A stretch of DNA of 64,000 nt from Shinisaurus crocodilurus (GCA_021292165.1 CM037885.1:9853042-9917041), one strand, 5' to 3'. Positions 34,772 through 46,107 are shown, counted from the first letter of the stretch. Program-made: numbers and translations. Notes: generated from the letters alone by a model not told the origin.

Positions 34772-34838
34772 ATGTTCTCCACGGAAAGACCCCCGGCAGC
34801 ACTGCCCCCTCTACCACACAGAGGGCTAGGCATGTTTG
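34772..34838 (+). CDS. CIC: CIC-S specific first coding exon (22 codons)
   Basis: Alternative first coding exon of the short isoform, too short to show up as an open frame. It reads MFSTERPPAALPPLPHRGLG then MF, followed by a lone G and the donor GTCAGT (34839). The human CIC-S N-terminus has the same length and the same ending, RGLGMF. The leftover G joins TG of the shared exon at 38316 to make Val, giving [10 protein letters not shown] exactly as in mammals. The start codon has G at -3. The exon sits at the 3' edge of a CpG island (33,200-34,300) carrying CCAAT boxes, so the untranslated part of the exon probably extends upstream; its start is not determined. Two short uORFs (34375-34458 and 34549-34599) precede it if the leader is continuous. 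Confidence 0.9.
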
Positions 34839-36573
34839 GTCAGTGGATTGTGGGTTGTGGAGTGTGATGGTAGTAATTCTGAAAAGTGTTACATGTGTGT
34901 ATGGAGGCATGCAAGGCACAGTGTGATAGTGTTCTATATCACACTCTTACTCGTGCAGGAAAGAGGGTGTTTTGGAGGATGTAGGTGACCTGAGGCTGCA
35001 GTTGGCTGACCTTTAACTTATTTTGTGTCGAGGGTGCCTGCTATTTAATATTTTGCTAACTACCAGAGTTTGAGTTCTGTAGGATGGAAGGTGGAGGGAA
35101 TGGGTTTCTTAGAGTATCTACTCTTAAGGGAGGTCTGCTTGGTCCTTGTTTTAGGTTCAGGAGGCCGGTTGGCTGCGAATATGAAATGGGATTCAAGGCC
35201 ACCTTCAACCTCCAGTCCTTGTCTCAAAACAAGGGGAAAATGTTGATTGTAAGGTTTCTACTTTGGTGTTTTCGCTGGCCCATGGTGCTGTGTTCTTAAC
35301 AGCAACCTGGTGCATAGAACTTTAGCAGGTGAAGTCCCCCCCCCCCCCATGGAGGTGTGTTGAGTGACAGAACAGTTGCTAAATTTCAGTGCCAGGATGC
35401 CTTTAAAGACACAGTAGCAGAGCCAGGAATAAAGGGGACAACCCTGATTGAGAGTGCGCCTGGACATCACATTTTGCCAGAAGCCCCTCCCTGTGGACAC
35501 TACCCATCCCCACCTCTTTATTGGCATCCTCTATAGATCAAGAGGTAGCTGGAGAAGGCCAGCACAGGGCTGTCCTTGTTTTAAAAAGTACATAGTATTT
35601 TTACTTTGTAAGTGGTTATATTTGCTGTGTTTTGCATTCACAACGACTCTGTGATCTGGTCATTTTGTTTTCCACCTTTATAGTTGAGAAACTGAGGCTG
35701 AGAGATAGTGATGGACTCATGGCCACATAGTGCATTGCAAAGGTGAGACCTGAACCCAGGCAGGACTTGTACTCCTGTTCTCTGTGTCCACTGGAATGTT
35801 GAATGGTGAAGAGGACATTGCTGGTCAGAGAACTGGCATTGGATGCCAGGACTCCTGAGTCCTGTATTCAGCTTGTTGTGTGGCTTCAGACTAGCTCCTT
35901 CTCTCATGTGACAAAGAAAGTGCAGACACGTGTCTTACCGTTTTTCTTCACTGATGTGTTTTCAATCTCGGAAGCTGAATCTGTAATCTTTGCTTGGGGT
36001 TAGTGCTGGGGTGGGGCACATGGATTTCAGTTTTGATATTCTTGTTACTTACTGGATAGAATAGGGGAAGGGTCTTTAATGTTTCATGCCCTTGCTTCTA
36101 CTGTCCCCTTCCTTCCCATCCTCCCCCTTAAATCCTTCCCCCTCCTGCAGTAGGGATGTGGTCACCAGCCGGAGGACAGGAAGCCACTGAGCCAGCGTTT
36201 CCCGGCAGAGCCCGACCACGATGCACTCAGTGCTTTTAATAATTGAGTTAACTTTTACATGCAAGCATAGGAGTGGGGCGGGTGGGGGGGGCGATGTGGA
36301 TGATCCATCAGGAACTGCAAGGGAGGGAAGAAGAATGATGGGAAAGGGGCATATGCCCGGTGGTTTCCAGTGGGAATAGACCTGTCTCCTTTCTGGGTAA
36401 AAGCAAAGCCACCACCACCCTTACATATTATATAATTCTGACACCCTTTTAAGCAAGTACTCAAAGATGGCTTATGACCCCTCAAATCCCCAAAACATAC
36501 ACTGGAGTTAAACTCCATATACAGTAAAAGAAACAGCAACATCTTCTCTTTTGCAAAAGAATGATGATTAATG

Positions 36574-36784
36574 TAGGAACCTAGGAAGCTACCTTATACC
36601 AGGTCAGGGTATTTGTCCATCTGGCTCAGTATTGCCTGCCCTGACTTGCAGCAGCTCTCCAGGGCCTCAGGAAGAGGTATTTCCCATCACCTGTTACCTG
36701 ACCCTTTTAACTGGAGATGCCAGGGATAGAATCTGGGCCCTTCTGCATGCAAAATATTTGCGCTGCTGCTGAGCAGTGGTCCCT
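36574..36784 (-). mobile_element. tRNA-derived SINE
   Basis: Reverse copy: TAGGAACCTAGGAAGCTACC to CTGCATGCAAAATATTTGCG, CTGCTGCTGAGCAGTGGTCC. Confidence 0.7.
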
Positions 36785-38051
36785 GCCCAAAGAAGTTATG
36801 AATTAGTTTCCTGGTGTATATATTTACTGGTGTACACTGTAAGAAAGTGCAGTTACTTCACAAAGATGGGAGATACTCTAAGGTTATACTATACTGTACT
36901 AAACCGTAAGGTGGAGAGTTGTACTATAACTTTGGGTTCCAGTTTGGAATCTTAACTATTCAACACCGGTCTCTTCACGAGGCTGATCTAGAAGCTGCTG
37001 TGTGCGGAGCTAGTTAGCCTATTTTTCCGGTTGTGGGTGTTGGTCATCTGTGTTGTGTAGGGATTTTTGCTGGACAATGGGACCAATGACACAAATGGTG
37101 TTGGTGCTGCTGAAACGGAGAGCTGTATTAGTATTACTGCTGGACAAGTCCAACTGAAGGCTGATATGACTGATCTGTGCTGCCTGCACTGTGTTGTGTG
37201 TTGTTTGATGGTTGTTGGGTTTTTTTTTTGCAAACACCACATGATTGTGGTCTGTTGCAATGGTGCAAGGCTCTGGTTTGTTCACACTTGCTGCTGTTAA
37301 GCTGTTGTAGGTTGACAAGCTGTAGGGCTGAGAGTGTCTTGTAGAAGGTGTTACACTGCATTTGGGCTTACTGAGGTCTAGGTGTTGTAGGTGAAGTGTG
37401 GTTTGTGGATGTCATATCACTAGGAGTCTATACAGGTGTTGCAAATTGTGGATATGTGTGCCAACTTGTGTGTCTGTCTAATTTCTTTGTACTAGTCTTT
37501 TCCTGGACACCCCAAAAAGGAAGTATTGCTTAGCCTGATATGGGGGCAGCAGGAAGTGACGGGAGGGAGAAGCCTGTGTGAGCAGGCCACAACATTTTGG
37601 TCTTAGCAGTGAATGGCTTGCAAGCAGGGTCTGCTGCTGTGGGCACCTCTTCCTTGATGGGGAGGCCCATCAGCCCCCCTCGAAAAGTACAGTGGCAGGC
37701 TGCCCTGGGGTAGTGTTTGGCTCTCCTTGCCCTGTGCAGCCTGAGCTCCTGAAGATGCTCCCAAGCCCTCTGGCTGGGATGAAGCCAAGCAGCTTGGCTG
37801 CCCTAGTAAGCGTGGGAGTCTGAGTGAGCTGGGCCCCTCACCCCCTCCCTCCCCTTCCCCTCTTGCAGCTGTAAAATTCCTTTGCCTGGCTTCCAGCTGG
37901 GAAGGGCGGAGGACGCCAGGGTTGCTTCCTGGCAGACGGAGGAGAAAATCTCCCACTGCCCCCTCCCCAGGGACTGCAGTGATTACCGATAAGGCATGGC
38001 ACAGATTGTGACTGTTGGGACTGAGGATTGTCAACAAAACCAGAACATGTT

Positions 38052-38175
38052 TCTCAGGAAAAGGATGAGTTTATTAGAGTGTGAGTGTGTGTGTGTGTGT
38101 GTGTCTCAGGAAAAGGATGAGTTTATTAGAGAGAGTGTGTGTGTGTGTCTGTGTGAGAGAGAGAGAGAGAGAGAA
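38052..38175 (+). repeat. Tandem duplication with GT and GA repeats
   Basis: TCTCAGGAAAAGGATGAGTT-TATTAGAG occurs at 38052 and again at 38103 (51-bp period), each followed by a GT repeat, and then a GA repeat. It lies 140-265 bp upstream of the CIC exon 2 acceptor. Confidence 0.92.
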
Positions 38176-38315
38176 ACTTGGACTGATTCCCCAGTAATAC
38201 CATACTGGAGTCCTGGCTCCCAGTCTCCCTGACTCCATTGAATCTCACACCCCTTCTTTGACCTACTGGCCTGAGTTGGCTGTTCTAATGCTTTGTGCTT
38301 TTTCCCTCCCTCCAG

Positions 38316-38465
38316 TGTGGACAAATGTGGAGCCGCGGTCTGTGGCAGTATTCCCATGGCACTCCCTAGTGCCCTTTCTGGCTCCCAGCCAGCCAGATTC
38401 CTCAGTGCAGCCCAGTGAAGGCCAACAGCCTGTCAGTCATCCCTCCACATCCAATCAGAACAAAG
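38316..38465 (+). CDS. CIC: CIC shared exon 2, ATXN1-binding segment
   Basis: First exon common to both isoforms: phase 1 in, phase 1 out, 150 nt, acceptor CCCTCCCTCCAG, donor GTAAGG. It encodes [20 protein letters not shown] and then LAPSQPD, nearly identical to human. In CIC-S this is about residues 23-72. This is the segment through which CIC is known to bind the AXH domain of ATXN1/ATXN1L, which stabilises CIC. Its near-perfect conservation contrasts with the looser Ser/Pro/Gln tail of the exon. A tandem duplication and GT/GA repeats lie 150-260 bp upstream of the acceptor. Confidence 0.97.
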
Positions 38466-38672
38466 GTAAGGGGGATTAGGGGAAGGCGGGCATAAGGGAT
38501 GTGAGCAGGTTTCCCACCAGACTCTTCTATTGGGAAACAGGCTGTTGAGCAGGACTCTGTGTGGGATTGCATGTGATTCCTTTCCAGCAAAGATAAGGGT
38601 GCAAGTGTTAGTGACACCCCCTCCCTCATAGCACATTGCCATTCATTCTCATTCTGACGTTTGCCTTCTCAG

Positions 38673-38889
38673 AACCTCCAGAATCAGCTGCTGTGGCCCA
38701 TGAGCTCCCTGGCGTGTCTTCAGGGGCTGAGACAGGGAGACCTAACACTTCGCACCCTGACAGCCCAGTTCCAGTTCCCCAGCCATCAGCAGTGACTCCA
38801 GGAGGGGGAGGGGGTCCATCCCAGCATGATGATGATGTCTCAGGACACCCACGCCTGGACAGCGAGACAGAGAGTGACCATGATGATGC
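38673..38889 (+). CDS. CIC: CIC shared exon 3
   Basis: 217 nt, phase 1 to phase 2, acceptor TTGCCTTCTCAG, donor GTGAGT. It encodes EPPESAAVAHELPG and a Pro/Ser-rich linker ending RLDSETESDHDDA, matching human around CIC-S residues 73-145. The acidic Ser/Asp end is a likely casein-kinase-type phosphorylation stretch (inference). No folded domain is apparent. A tRNA-derived SINE starts 40 bp into the following intron. Confidence 0.96.
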
Positions 38890-38928
38890 GTGAGTACTGC
38901 TAGTTTTGTTGTTGTTACAGTGTGCTTT

Positions 38929-39130
38929 AGGAACATAGGCAGCTGCCTTATGCTGAGTCAGACTATTGGTCCATCCAGCCCAGTATTGTCAACACTGTCT
39001 GGCAGCAGCTCTCCAGGGTTTCAGGCAGGAATGTACTATTACCTGGTACCCGATCCTTTTAACTAGAGATGCCAGGGATTGAACCTGGGACTTTCTGTAT
39101 GCAAAGGATGTACTCTACCACTGAGCCATG
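38929..39130 (-). mobile_element. tRNA-derived SINE in CIC intron 3
   Basis: Reverse copy: AGGAACATAGGCAGCTGCCT ... GCCAGGGATTGAACCTGGGA ... TCTACCACTGAGCCATG. It starts 40 bp after the exon 3 donor. Confidence 0.78.
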
Positions 39131-39458
39131 TATGCTCACCCTCACAAGAACCTTGTGAGGTTGCAGTTCCTCCTGTTTGACAGATAGCCTCTGTTTTCTA
39201 ACAATGAATGCCTTGCACAAGGAAGTCCATGGCAGAGGTGGGGCTGCTTACCCATTGTTTCACAGTGAAATAGCTGGTCATGATGTGGAGCAAAGATGGA
39301 GAATGTAGAGCTGGAGGCAGTGACTTGAGGGGGTGTAATTCGGTAATTGTCAGGAGAGAACCAAAATATGATGAGGAGAGAAGGAAGCAGGGGCTCAGGA
39401 GAAGTTGAAGGGGGATGCTGGGAGGGCACTGGGAGCAGGTGGTTGAAGTTGGACCTGA

Positions 39459-39617
<159 letters not shown>

Positions 39618-39808
39618 TGATGGCTCGTCCTTATTTTTTCTGCCATCTCCTTAACATGCTATGTAGGGAGCAGTCCAAGAAAATCCTTTGTCTCCCATCG
39701 CTCCCCTATGTAATACTTGTTAGAATTCAGTGTTTGTGCTGGGAAAAGGATAAAATTGTTTGTGGTTATGGCATCCTTTGCATAAGCGCCCCCTTTTCTT
39801 TTTGGCAG

Positions 39809-39991
39809 AGAGAAAAGGATCACATTCGGCGGCCTATGAATGCTTTCATGATCTTCAGCAAGCGGCACCGGGCCCTGGTGCACCAACGGCACCCCAACCA
39901 AGACAACCGTACCGTCAGCAAGATCCTGGGCGAATGGTGGTACGCGCTGGGGCCCAAGGAGAAGCAGAAGTACCACGACCTGGCCTTCCAG
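39809..39991 (+). CDS. CIC: CIC shared exon 5, HMG box core
   Basis: 183 nt, exactly 61 codons, phase 0 at both ends; acceptor TTTTTGGCAG, donor GTACAA. It encodes most of the HMG box: [40 protein letters not shown] and the [18 protein letters not shown] stretch, essentially identical to mammalian CIC. In CIC-S it starts at about residue 189. The HMG box makes minor-groove contacts with T(G/C)AATG(A/G)A octamers, and together with the C-terminal C1 domain gives sequence-specific DNA binding (known of the family). Nothing is truncated or substituted at recognisable core aromatic positions. Confidence 0.98.
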
Positions 39992-40317
39992 GTACAACCT
40001 CTGAGAGTGGGTCGGCCCAGAGGATGGTGCCGCGAGTCAGAGCTCTTTGGGAGAGCCATTGTCTCCTTTAGTGTAGTTGGCATGACTAGATTAGATCAGT
40101 GGTCCATCTCATCATCTCATCTCAAAAAGTGGAGGGCATGTTTGCAAGAAGGGCACAGTGGAGATAACCAGGGCTGCGTGAAACACCAGGAGTGTAGAAA
40201 AGGCACGTAATGTGGCATTGGTTGCAGAACTGAATTTCCTGAGAATCTCAGCTTTCACGTAATGAAGTTTCTAGCAGTTATGGCTGCCAAGATATGCTTG
40301 AAAGTATGTCTGTAAAG

Positions 40318-41008
40318 CAGGGGTCTTCAAACTTTTTAAACAGGGGGCCAGTTCATTGTCCCTCAGACTGTTGGGGGGCCGGACTATAGTTTGAAAAAAA
40401 TATGAACGAATGGATCAAGTGAAAAAAAAAGGACCCGGGTCCTTTTTTTTTACTTGATAGGGGTGATTTCCCCCCCCCCTTAAATGGAAAGTTATTTTAT
40501 TTATTTATTTATTTATTTCATTTTTATACCACCCAATAGCCGAAGCTCTCTGGGCGGTTTACAGCAATTAACAAGACAGTCCCTGCCCTCAGGCTCACAA
40601 TCTAAAAAGACACGACACACAAGGAAAAAGGAATGGGGAGGGAAGAAGAGGGAATATTAATGAATACTCCTGTCAGGGCTGGCGGTATTTACATATATAG
40701 TTGCACAATTGTTTCATGCCTAACACGAATATACTTTTGTTTTTGCCATCACACAAATGAGCATACTCTGCTTCGATCCAAAGTAGCATTTCTGAAGCAT
40801 TAGAAATCTGACTTAGCTACATCAGCTCATACATAAGAGGTAAAACACCACCACTAATTTTTCCATATTATGGAAAAGAATTAAAAGAATCGGCGCTTGA
40901 AGCAAAAGAGTTAAAAAAAATGTCTGCTTCTGCCAATCGGCCGGTGGGCCGGATAAAAAGGCAAGGTGGGCCGGATGTGGCCCACGGGCCTTAGTTTGAA
41001 GACCCCTG
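40318..41008. mobile_element. Non-autonomous hAT element with exact 8-bp TSD
   Basis: Flanked by identical CTGTAAAG (40310-40317 and 41009-41016). The termini CAGGGGTCTTCAAACT and its reverse complement AGTTTGAAGACCCCTG are perfect 16-bp TIRs. TSD length and CAGGG ends are typical of Charlie-like hAT MITEs. It contains a 45-bp palindrome (40414-40458) and a nested retroelement tail (about 40492-40690). Confidence 0.9.
40492..40690 (-). mobile_element. Retroelement 3' tail nested in hAT element
   Basis: Begins (minus-strand 3' end) with a TTTA repeat, then CCCAATAGCCGAAGCTCTCT, GGGCGGTTTACAGCAATTAA and CCCTCAGGCTCACAATCTAA, a common reptile LINE/SINE tail. It is absent from the hAT termini, hence a later insertion. 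Confidence 0.6.
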
Positions 41009-41351
41009 CTGTAAAGCCTGGTGAAACCTCAGAAGTCAGAAATTTGGCTAGAAAAGGTTTCCACTTTTGGGGAGCAGGGCTTCGGTGTTGTTCACAGCTT
41101 CTGTCTCTCTGCACAACTAGCGAAGCCTGACTAAATTATGCAGATTTATGGGAATTACACAGCTTTACTCAATTTATACAGGTTGCCGTTTCTGGCTTTT
41201 CGTGGCTCAGAATTATAAACTTTTGCAGTATGGAGTATGTGCAGCCCTTGGTGATGGCCATTCCCACTTTGCCCTCAGCATCTGGTATGCTACTCAGGAA
41301 TCTCTTCACTTCTCTCTGCCCTCCTCTCCTCCCACTGCCCCCCCCCCCCAG

Positions 41352-41511
41352 GTGAAGGAAGCCCATTTCAAAGCACACCCTGACTGGAAGTGGTGTAACA
41401 AAGACCGGAAGAAGTCTAGCTCAGACGTGAAACCCTCTGGACCAGGGGGATGTGCCAAGGAGACACGAGAGCGCAGCATGTCAGAGACAGGCACTGCCGC
41501 TGTACCAGGAG
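41352..41511 (+). CDS. CIC: CIC shared exon 6, end of HMG box
   Basis: 160 nt, phase 0 to phase 1, after a poly-C acceptor (CCCCCCCCCCAG); donor GTGAGC. It begins [20 protein letters not shown], the last helix and basic tail of the HMG box. It then reads [15 protein letters not shown], aligning with the human Ser301 RSK site (R-E-R-S). The downstream intron is only 81 nt and in frame, so retention would add 27 residues (see findings). Confidence 0.97.
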
Positions 41512-41592
41512 GTGAGCTCCCTTCATGTCTATCACTGCACCTTGGTAAGGCTCCTCCCTGCTCTTCTGACTTAAGTTTTCCTTCCGCACCAG

Positions 41593-41783
41593 GCCCTTCC
41601 GAGATGCAAGTGCTGCTGGGGCCGGAGGGCAAGGCAGGTGTCGTAGGATCTGGGCATGGTCACGGGGAACGCATCCTGGCCACAGCAGGTCCTGGCGCAC
41701 AGCGCCCACGGGCCTTCTCCCACAGCGGCGTGCATGGGCTAGAGAGTGACCGTGACAGCCAGGTGCTGCAAGAGCTCACTCAG
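41593..41783 (+). CDS. CIC: CIC shared exon 7
   Basis: 191 nt, phase 1 to phase 0, acceptor TTCCGCACCAG, donor GTACGT. It starts [16 protein letters not shown], which is divergent from human, and ends with the conserved [16 protein letters not shown] stretch (here [20 protein letters not shown]) and QVLQELTQ. This is the Ser/Gly-rich linker after the HMG box. Identity rests on the conserved end and on phase continuity. Confidence 0.95.
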
Positions 41784-41968
41784 GTACGTCAGCGCAGCAG
41801 GGTTGTAGTGGCAAGGGCAAGGCAGAAGGGATTGGAGAAGCTGGTGGGGTAGTTAGGCTGTGAAAACCCCTGGAATCCAGGGGTATATGGGGGTTGCAGG
41901 GACTCTTAGCCTCCCAGTGAGGCAGAGATCGTTGCTCGTGGCAAACTGGGTTTATTTTATCCATTTGG

Positions 41969-42199
41969 TGTGGCGTAGTGGTGAGAGTGTTGGACTGGGA
42001 CTCGGGAGATCCGGGTTCTAGTCCCTGCTTGGCCATGAAACTTACTGGGTGACTTTGGGCCAGTCACTGACTCTCAGCCTAACCTACCTCACAGGGTTGT
42101 TGTGAGGATAAAATGGAGAGGAGGAGGCTTATGTAAGCCGCCTTGGGTTCCTTTCAGGAAAAAAGGCGGGGCACAAATATAATAAATAAATAAATAAAT
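41969..42199 (+). mobile_element. Sauria-type SINE in CIC intron 7
   Basis: TGTGGCGTAGTGGTGAGAGT, GGGTTCTAGTCCCTGCTTGG, CCTCACAGGGTTGTTGTGAG, tail GCGGGGCACAAATATAATAA then (AATA)n. Confidence 0.88.
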
Positions 42200-42388
42200 T
42201 TACCATGTTTACTTGGCTACTCATTCTCTGGGTAGCTTACAAAACTGAGAATAAAATACAATATTAAGAGTCATGCAGTGTGTGTATTACTTACACATAG
42301 ACAGAAGAGAGATGTGGAGGCATGGAAAGAACTGGAAAAATCCAGGAAAAAAATGTTTTCTTCAATGGATCACTGTGTTCTATTCCAG

Positions 42389-42608
42389 ATGTGCTCAGGA
42401 CAGTCTCCATATGTCAGTGGGAAGGGGCAGTATGGGGGGCTGGGCCCCTCAGGGTCCCCGTTTGCAACTCCTGGTGAGGGCCCCCGCCACTCCCTGCACC
42501 CGCATCCCTCCCGTGCTTCCCGTTCTCAGCGCACAACCAGCGAGGACATGACCAGTGACGAGGAACGTATGGTTATCTGTGAAGAGGAGGGTGACGATGA
42601 TGTCATTG
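42389..42608 (+). CDS. CIC: CIC shared exon 8
   Basis: 220 nt, phase 0 to phase 1, acceptor TGTTCTATTCCAG, donor GTGAGA. It reads [17 protein letters not shown], then a low-complexity Pro/Gly/His linker, and ends with the highly conserved [20 protein letters not shown] then [12 protein letters not shown]. The strongly acidic end is invariant in vertebrates; its exact function is not known to me. A (+) Sauria-type SINE lies just upstream in the preceding intron. Confidence 0.97.
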
Positions 42609-44070
42609 GTGAGATCCCTACCCAAAATGCTAGCATAACACAGCCACTTCCTATCCCTACGTGCTGAGCTTGTGCTGGTTTCTGTTATATAAACTTGTGT
42701 CCCCAAGTTGTGAACTACTGATTCCTGCGACGTTGTGGTCTCCCATCCACCCACCCCCACCCTGAAGATGATAAAGTATAGGGCACTTTGCAAACTATTG
42801 AACAAATAGTTTGGCATTAACCAATTGAAGTTGGAAATTGGGAGGACTGGTTTTTAGAAAGACACGTGCAGTTCTGGAATGCTCTTGCTGATCTCCCAGC
42901 AGGCATTTCCACATTTGCAACAAGACTCATCTGTAGCATAAAATGGTCTAGCTACTGCTGTGCCATAATTTGATTCAATATACCTAACTACCCAACTATT
43001 GCTAGGAACCCTTCTGTTCTCTCCCTGTAGACAGAAGGTTATTCAGCATTAGATTAGGTCCTGCCTTCTGGGAGTAGGAAGGCAGGGCTAAAGCTACACC
43101 CTGAGGAGTGGGACCAGCTATGATATCCCCATAGATATTATGGGGATGACTTCTTGACTAGTTATCTGCAAAGCCGAATTCATGCAAATTCACTGTTTGC
43201 CACACAAATTGCGCACATTATACAACCTGGGCAAATTTGATTAGGTCTAGTAAAACTAGTAAAACTGTGAAACCAAAGAAGCAAGATTTTCTGAGCTTTT
43301 CAGGAGCTTTGGGTGGGGAGAGAAATTCTTTGCCTGAGTCTCACTCCTACATTACTAGGTTGCTCAGGCAGGGCTGGAGACACTGCAGCTTAGCTGACCC
43401 CAAATACCTTACTGGACTCAAGACAGAATTAGATATGTTTAGCAAATACCTTGTGATTTGCTGCATAGATCATGGACTGCTGGGGTCAGAAAGTTCTCAT
43501 CATCATCAGGCGATCACTCGTGACCGAGTAAGATTGTCTTCTAGGATAAAAATTTTACAAAAAGGAGATTTTAAAAGGAGGAAATTCTAAAGAAAATTGT
43601 GTAGACTCTAGCGATGGGTCCGTAAGTGACTGTGGAGGCCAATTCTAGATCCACACAGCTTCCCACAGTGAGGACACAGGTTACCAGATGGAAGATGGTC
43701 CTGTAAAGGATTCATTTGACGTGCTTTTCGCTTAGCACGTTTCTCCCTTTCACCTTGCACTCGGGCTTCTTCAAAGCACTCGGGCTTCTACCCCCTCCGT
43801 TACCATGCATCTGTTTTTTTCCTTACTCTGGGCTGTCAGGGACTCCAGCTAGAGAGCAACTAGCGTTGAATTGTCCTGCCATTACAAATTTCCTTTTGGA
43901 TGGGATTTACATGCATTCAGAGTCTGATCATCTAGTCAGATTGGCTGGAATGCTGTGGAGCTGTTTTTGTGGACCACTTGGCTCACTTTGGGTCATCTGA
44001 GTCATTGTCTACTCCATAGGCATGTTGCTGTAGTGCTTTCGGCATGCTGTACTTGGGATTGTGCAGATTA

Positions 44071-44381
44071 GGGGTCTCCAACCTTTGTGCCTGTGGGCAC
44101 ATTTGGAACTTAGAGAAACATTGTGGGTGCCGTCACAAAATGGCTGCCATGGGTGGCAAGCCCCTTCACAAAATGGCTGCCATGATGGCTATGGCAACAC
44201 CCATCATGGAAGGCAAACTGGTGAGGCTAAACAATAAGAAAGTTGCCCAAGAAACTGAGTACAAGGTAAAGGTGGGATCTGAGCCCCAAAGCACAAAACT
44301 ACTTTGAACCTAGTTATCTGCTCCAACAGAATACCCTTTTCATAGAAGGCAAACTCTCCCTCCCAGGCAACTCTCACCTCC

Positions 44382-44422
<41 letters not shown>

Positions 44423-44857
44423 CTCTCCCTCCCCTCACTCTGTCAGCTTGCCCTGCCCCCCACATCCCGCTCTCCATTGCCTTGGATTCTCAGTGTCCAG
44501 TCCTCCCTCCGTGCCCCTCTCTCTTCCCCCCCCCCCATGGTCCTATCCATTCCATTTTCTGCCCTTCCCCTACCTCAATCCACCACTGGTCCTTCTCTCT
44601 CCCCTCCAACCAGTTCAAAGGCCTGCTTTGGTCCAATCGGGATGGATGTGGGCATGTGCAGTGAAGGCTCAGTGAGGAACTGCAGGCCCGCAGAGGAGCA
44701 GTACAGGCCAGGGAGACCATTTTCGTTGGATCATTTTTGTGTGTGTACATTAAGGAAATTAAGCAATCGATTACAGAGGGGAGCATATAGCATGGCAGGT
44801 GGAATTCGAAGCCTTTGAAGTGCTATTGCGCCCATGTGCACCACATTGGAGACTCCC
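44071..44857. mobile_element. hAT-like element in CIC intron 8
   Basis: The left end GGGGTCTCCAACCTTTGTGC, CTGTGGGCACA and the right end TGGGCGCAATAGCA-like sequence (on the complement) closing TTGGAGACTCCC form an imperfect TIR of about 30 bp. The interior has ACAAAATGGCTGCCATG repeats and a CT microsatellite (44384-44418). The target duplication is imperfect (GCAGATTA / GTAGTTGA). Confidence 0.55.
44384..44418 (+). repeat. (TC)n microsatellite
   Basis: About 17 CT units within the hAT-like element. Confidence 0.95.
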
Positions 44858-44965
44858 GTAGTTGAGGATGGACTGGTTTGTTTTTGCCCATTTTGCTTCT
44901 CTGACTGGGCATGCTCAGTATCCTTCCTGCTGCCTTTTTGACTTGCCCTTATACACCTCTAATTT

Positions 44966-45155
44966 AGGAACATAGGAAGCTGCCTTATACTGAGTCAGAC
45001 CACTGGTCCATCTAGCCCAGTATTGTCAACATTGACTGGCAGCGGCTCTCCAGGTTTTCAGGCAGAAATTTTTCCAGCTCTCCCTGGAGATGCCAGGATT
45101 GAACCTGGAACCTTCAGCATGCAAAGCATGTGCTCTGCCACTGAGCTACGGTCCC
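44966..45155 (-). mobile_element. tRNA-derived SINE
   Basis: Reverse copy: TAGGAACATAGGAAGCTGCC, TTATACTGAGTCAGACCACT ... CATGTGCTCTGCCACTGAGC, TACGGTCCC. Confidence 0.8.
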
Positions 45156-46107
45156 TACCCTTCCTTACTGTTATTGTGGCTGTGTGTATTTAGGTATTGC
45201 TCCATGCATGTTTAGAAAGTGGTACTGGGGCATGGGATTTAGCATTTTCAGAATGTGCATTTTGTTTTGTTACCTTTCTAGCCCATGTGACTGCAGAGGT
45301 AGGCTTGAAAAAGTAGCCAAGGCAAGATGAATTCTCTCTCAGCCCCAGCCTTCTCAGAAGCTGAATGGGTGGGGAATGTTAGCAAAATTTACAGGGCTTC
45401 AGAGCCTTACATGGTTCCTTATCCCTCCCCATGACTAGGAGAAGCAGAATAAAAATATGGGAAATGAGCAAGTATATGCAAACTCAGTTACATAATTTAT
45501 GCTGATTTTTTTTCTTGGTGCAGCATTTACACAGTCCTACCAAAAATCAGGGATCTTAATTTACTATAGGTCAGAGTAAACCCTCAACATTTCTTTACCT
45601 GCAAGGCCAAACTATGCTAGTTCACCATAAGCTAAACAAATTGTGCCCATTACGCAAACTGTTCAAATGTTATTTGTTCTAATAAATAAATGGAATTTCC
45701 TTTTCTAGACACTCAGTTCAGCAGTGGAAGCAGTCATCCCTTTTGAACTGTACTGCTCCCTGGCCTGCACTGCTTGGATATATTGCTGTAATTGCCATAG
45801 GGCAATGTTAAGGGAATGAAATAGGAGTAAAACTCAAGAAATATTGGCCGGGTGATAGGTTAGGGTAGAGGTGTGGGGCTTTGAGGCCCTTGGGGATCGA
45901 TAGAGTGCTGTGAAGAGTGAATGACTCTATCGTGGTAGCCAGTGGAATCCTCTCCCTTTTCATTTTAGAGTGTTTAACATTGACCCAAGCTTATTTCCGC
46001 GACCACAAAGTCTCAGAAACGTTGTCTTATGAAAACAACAGCTGGGATTTTCAAGTGTTTCTGGTACCACATCGTTGTACCCCACATTAGCTAATCCGTA
46101 ATGAATA

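Larger units (their letters stand above)
34839..38315 (+). other. CIC: CIC intron between CIC-S exon and shared exon 2
   Basis: 3.48 kb, shared by CIC-S pre-mRNA and the end of the CIC-L intron. It contains a MIR-like or L2-like fragment (about 35640-35780), a (-) tRNA-derived SINE (36574-36784), a GT/TG-rich stretch at 37020-37470 and, just before the acceptor, a tandem duplication with GT and GA repeats (38050-38175). No exon recognised. Confidence 0.65.
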
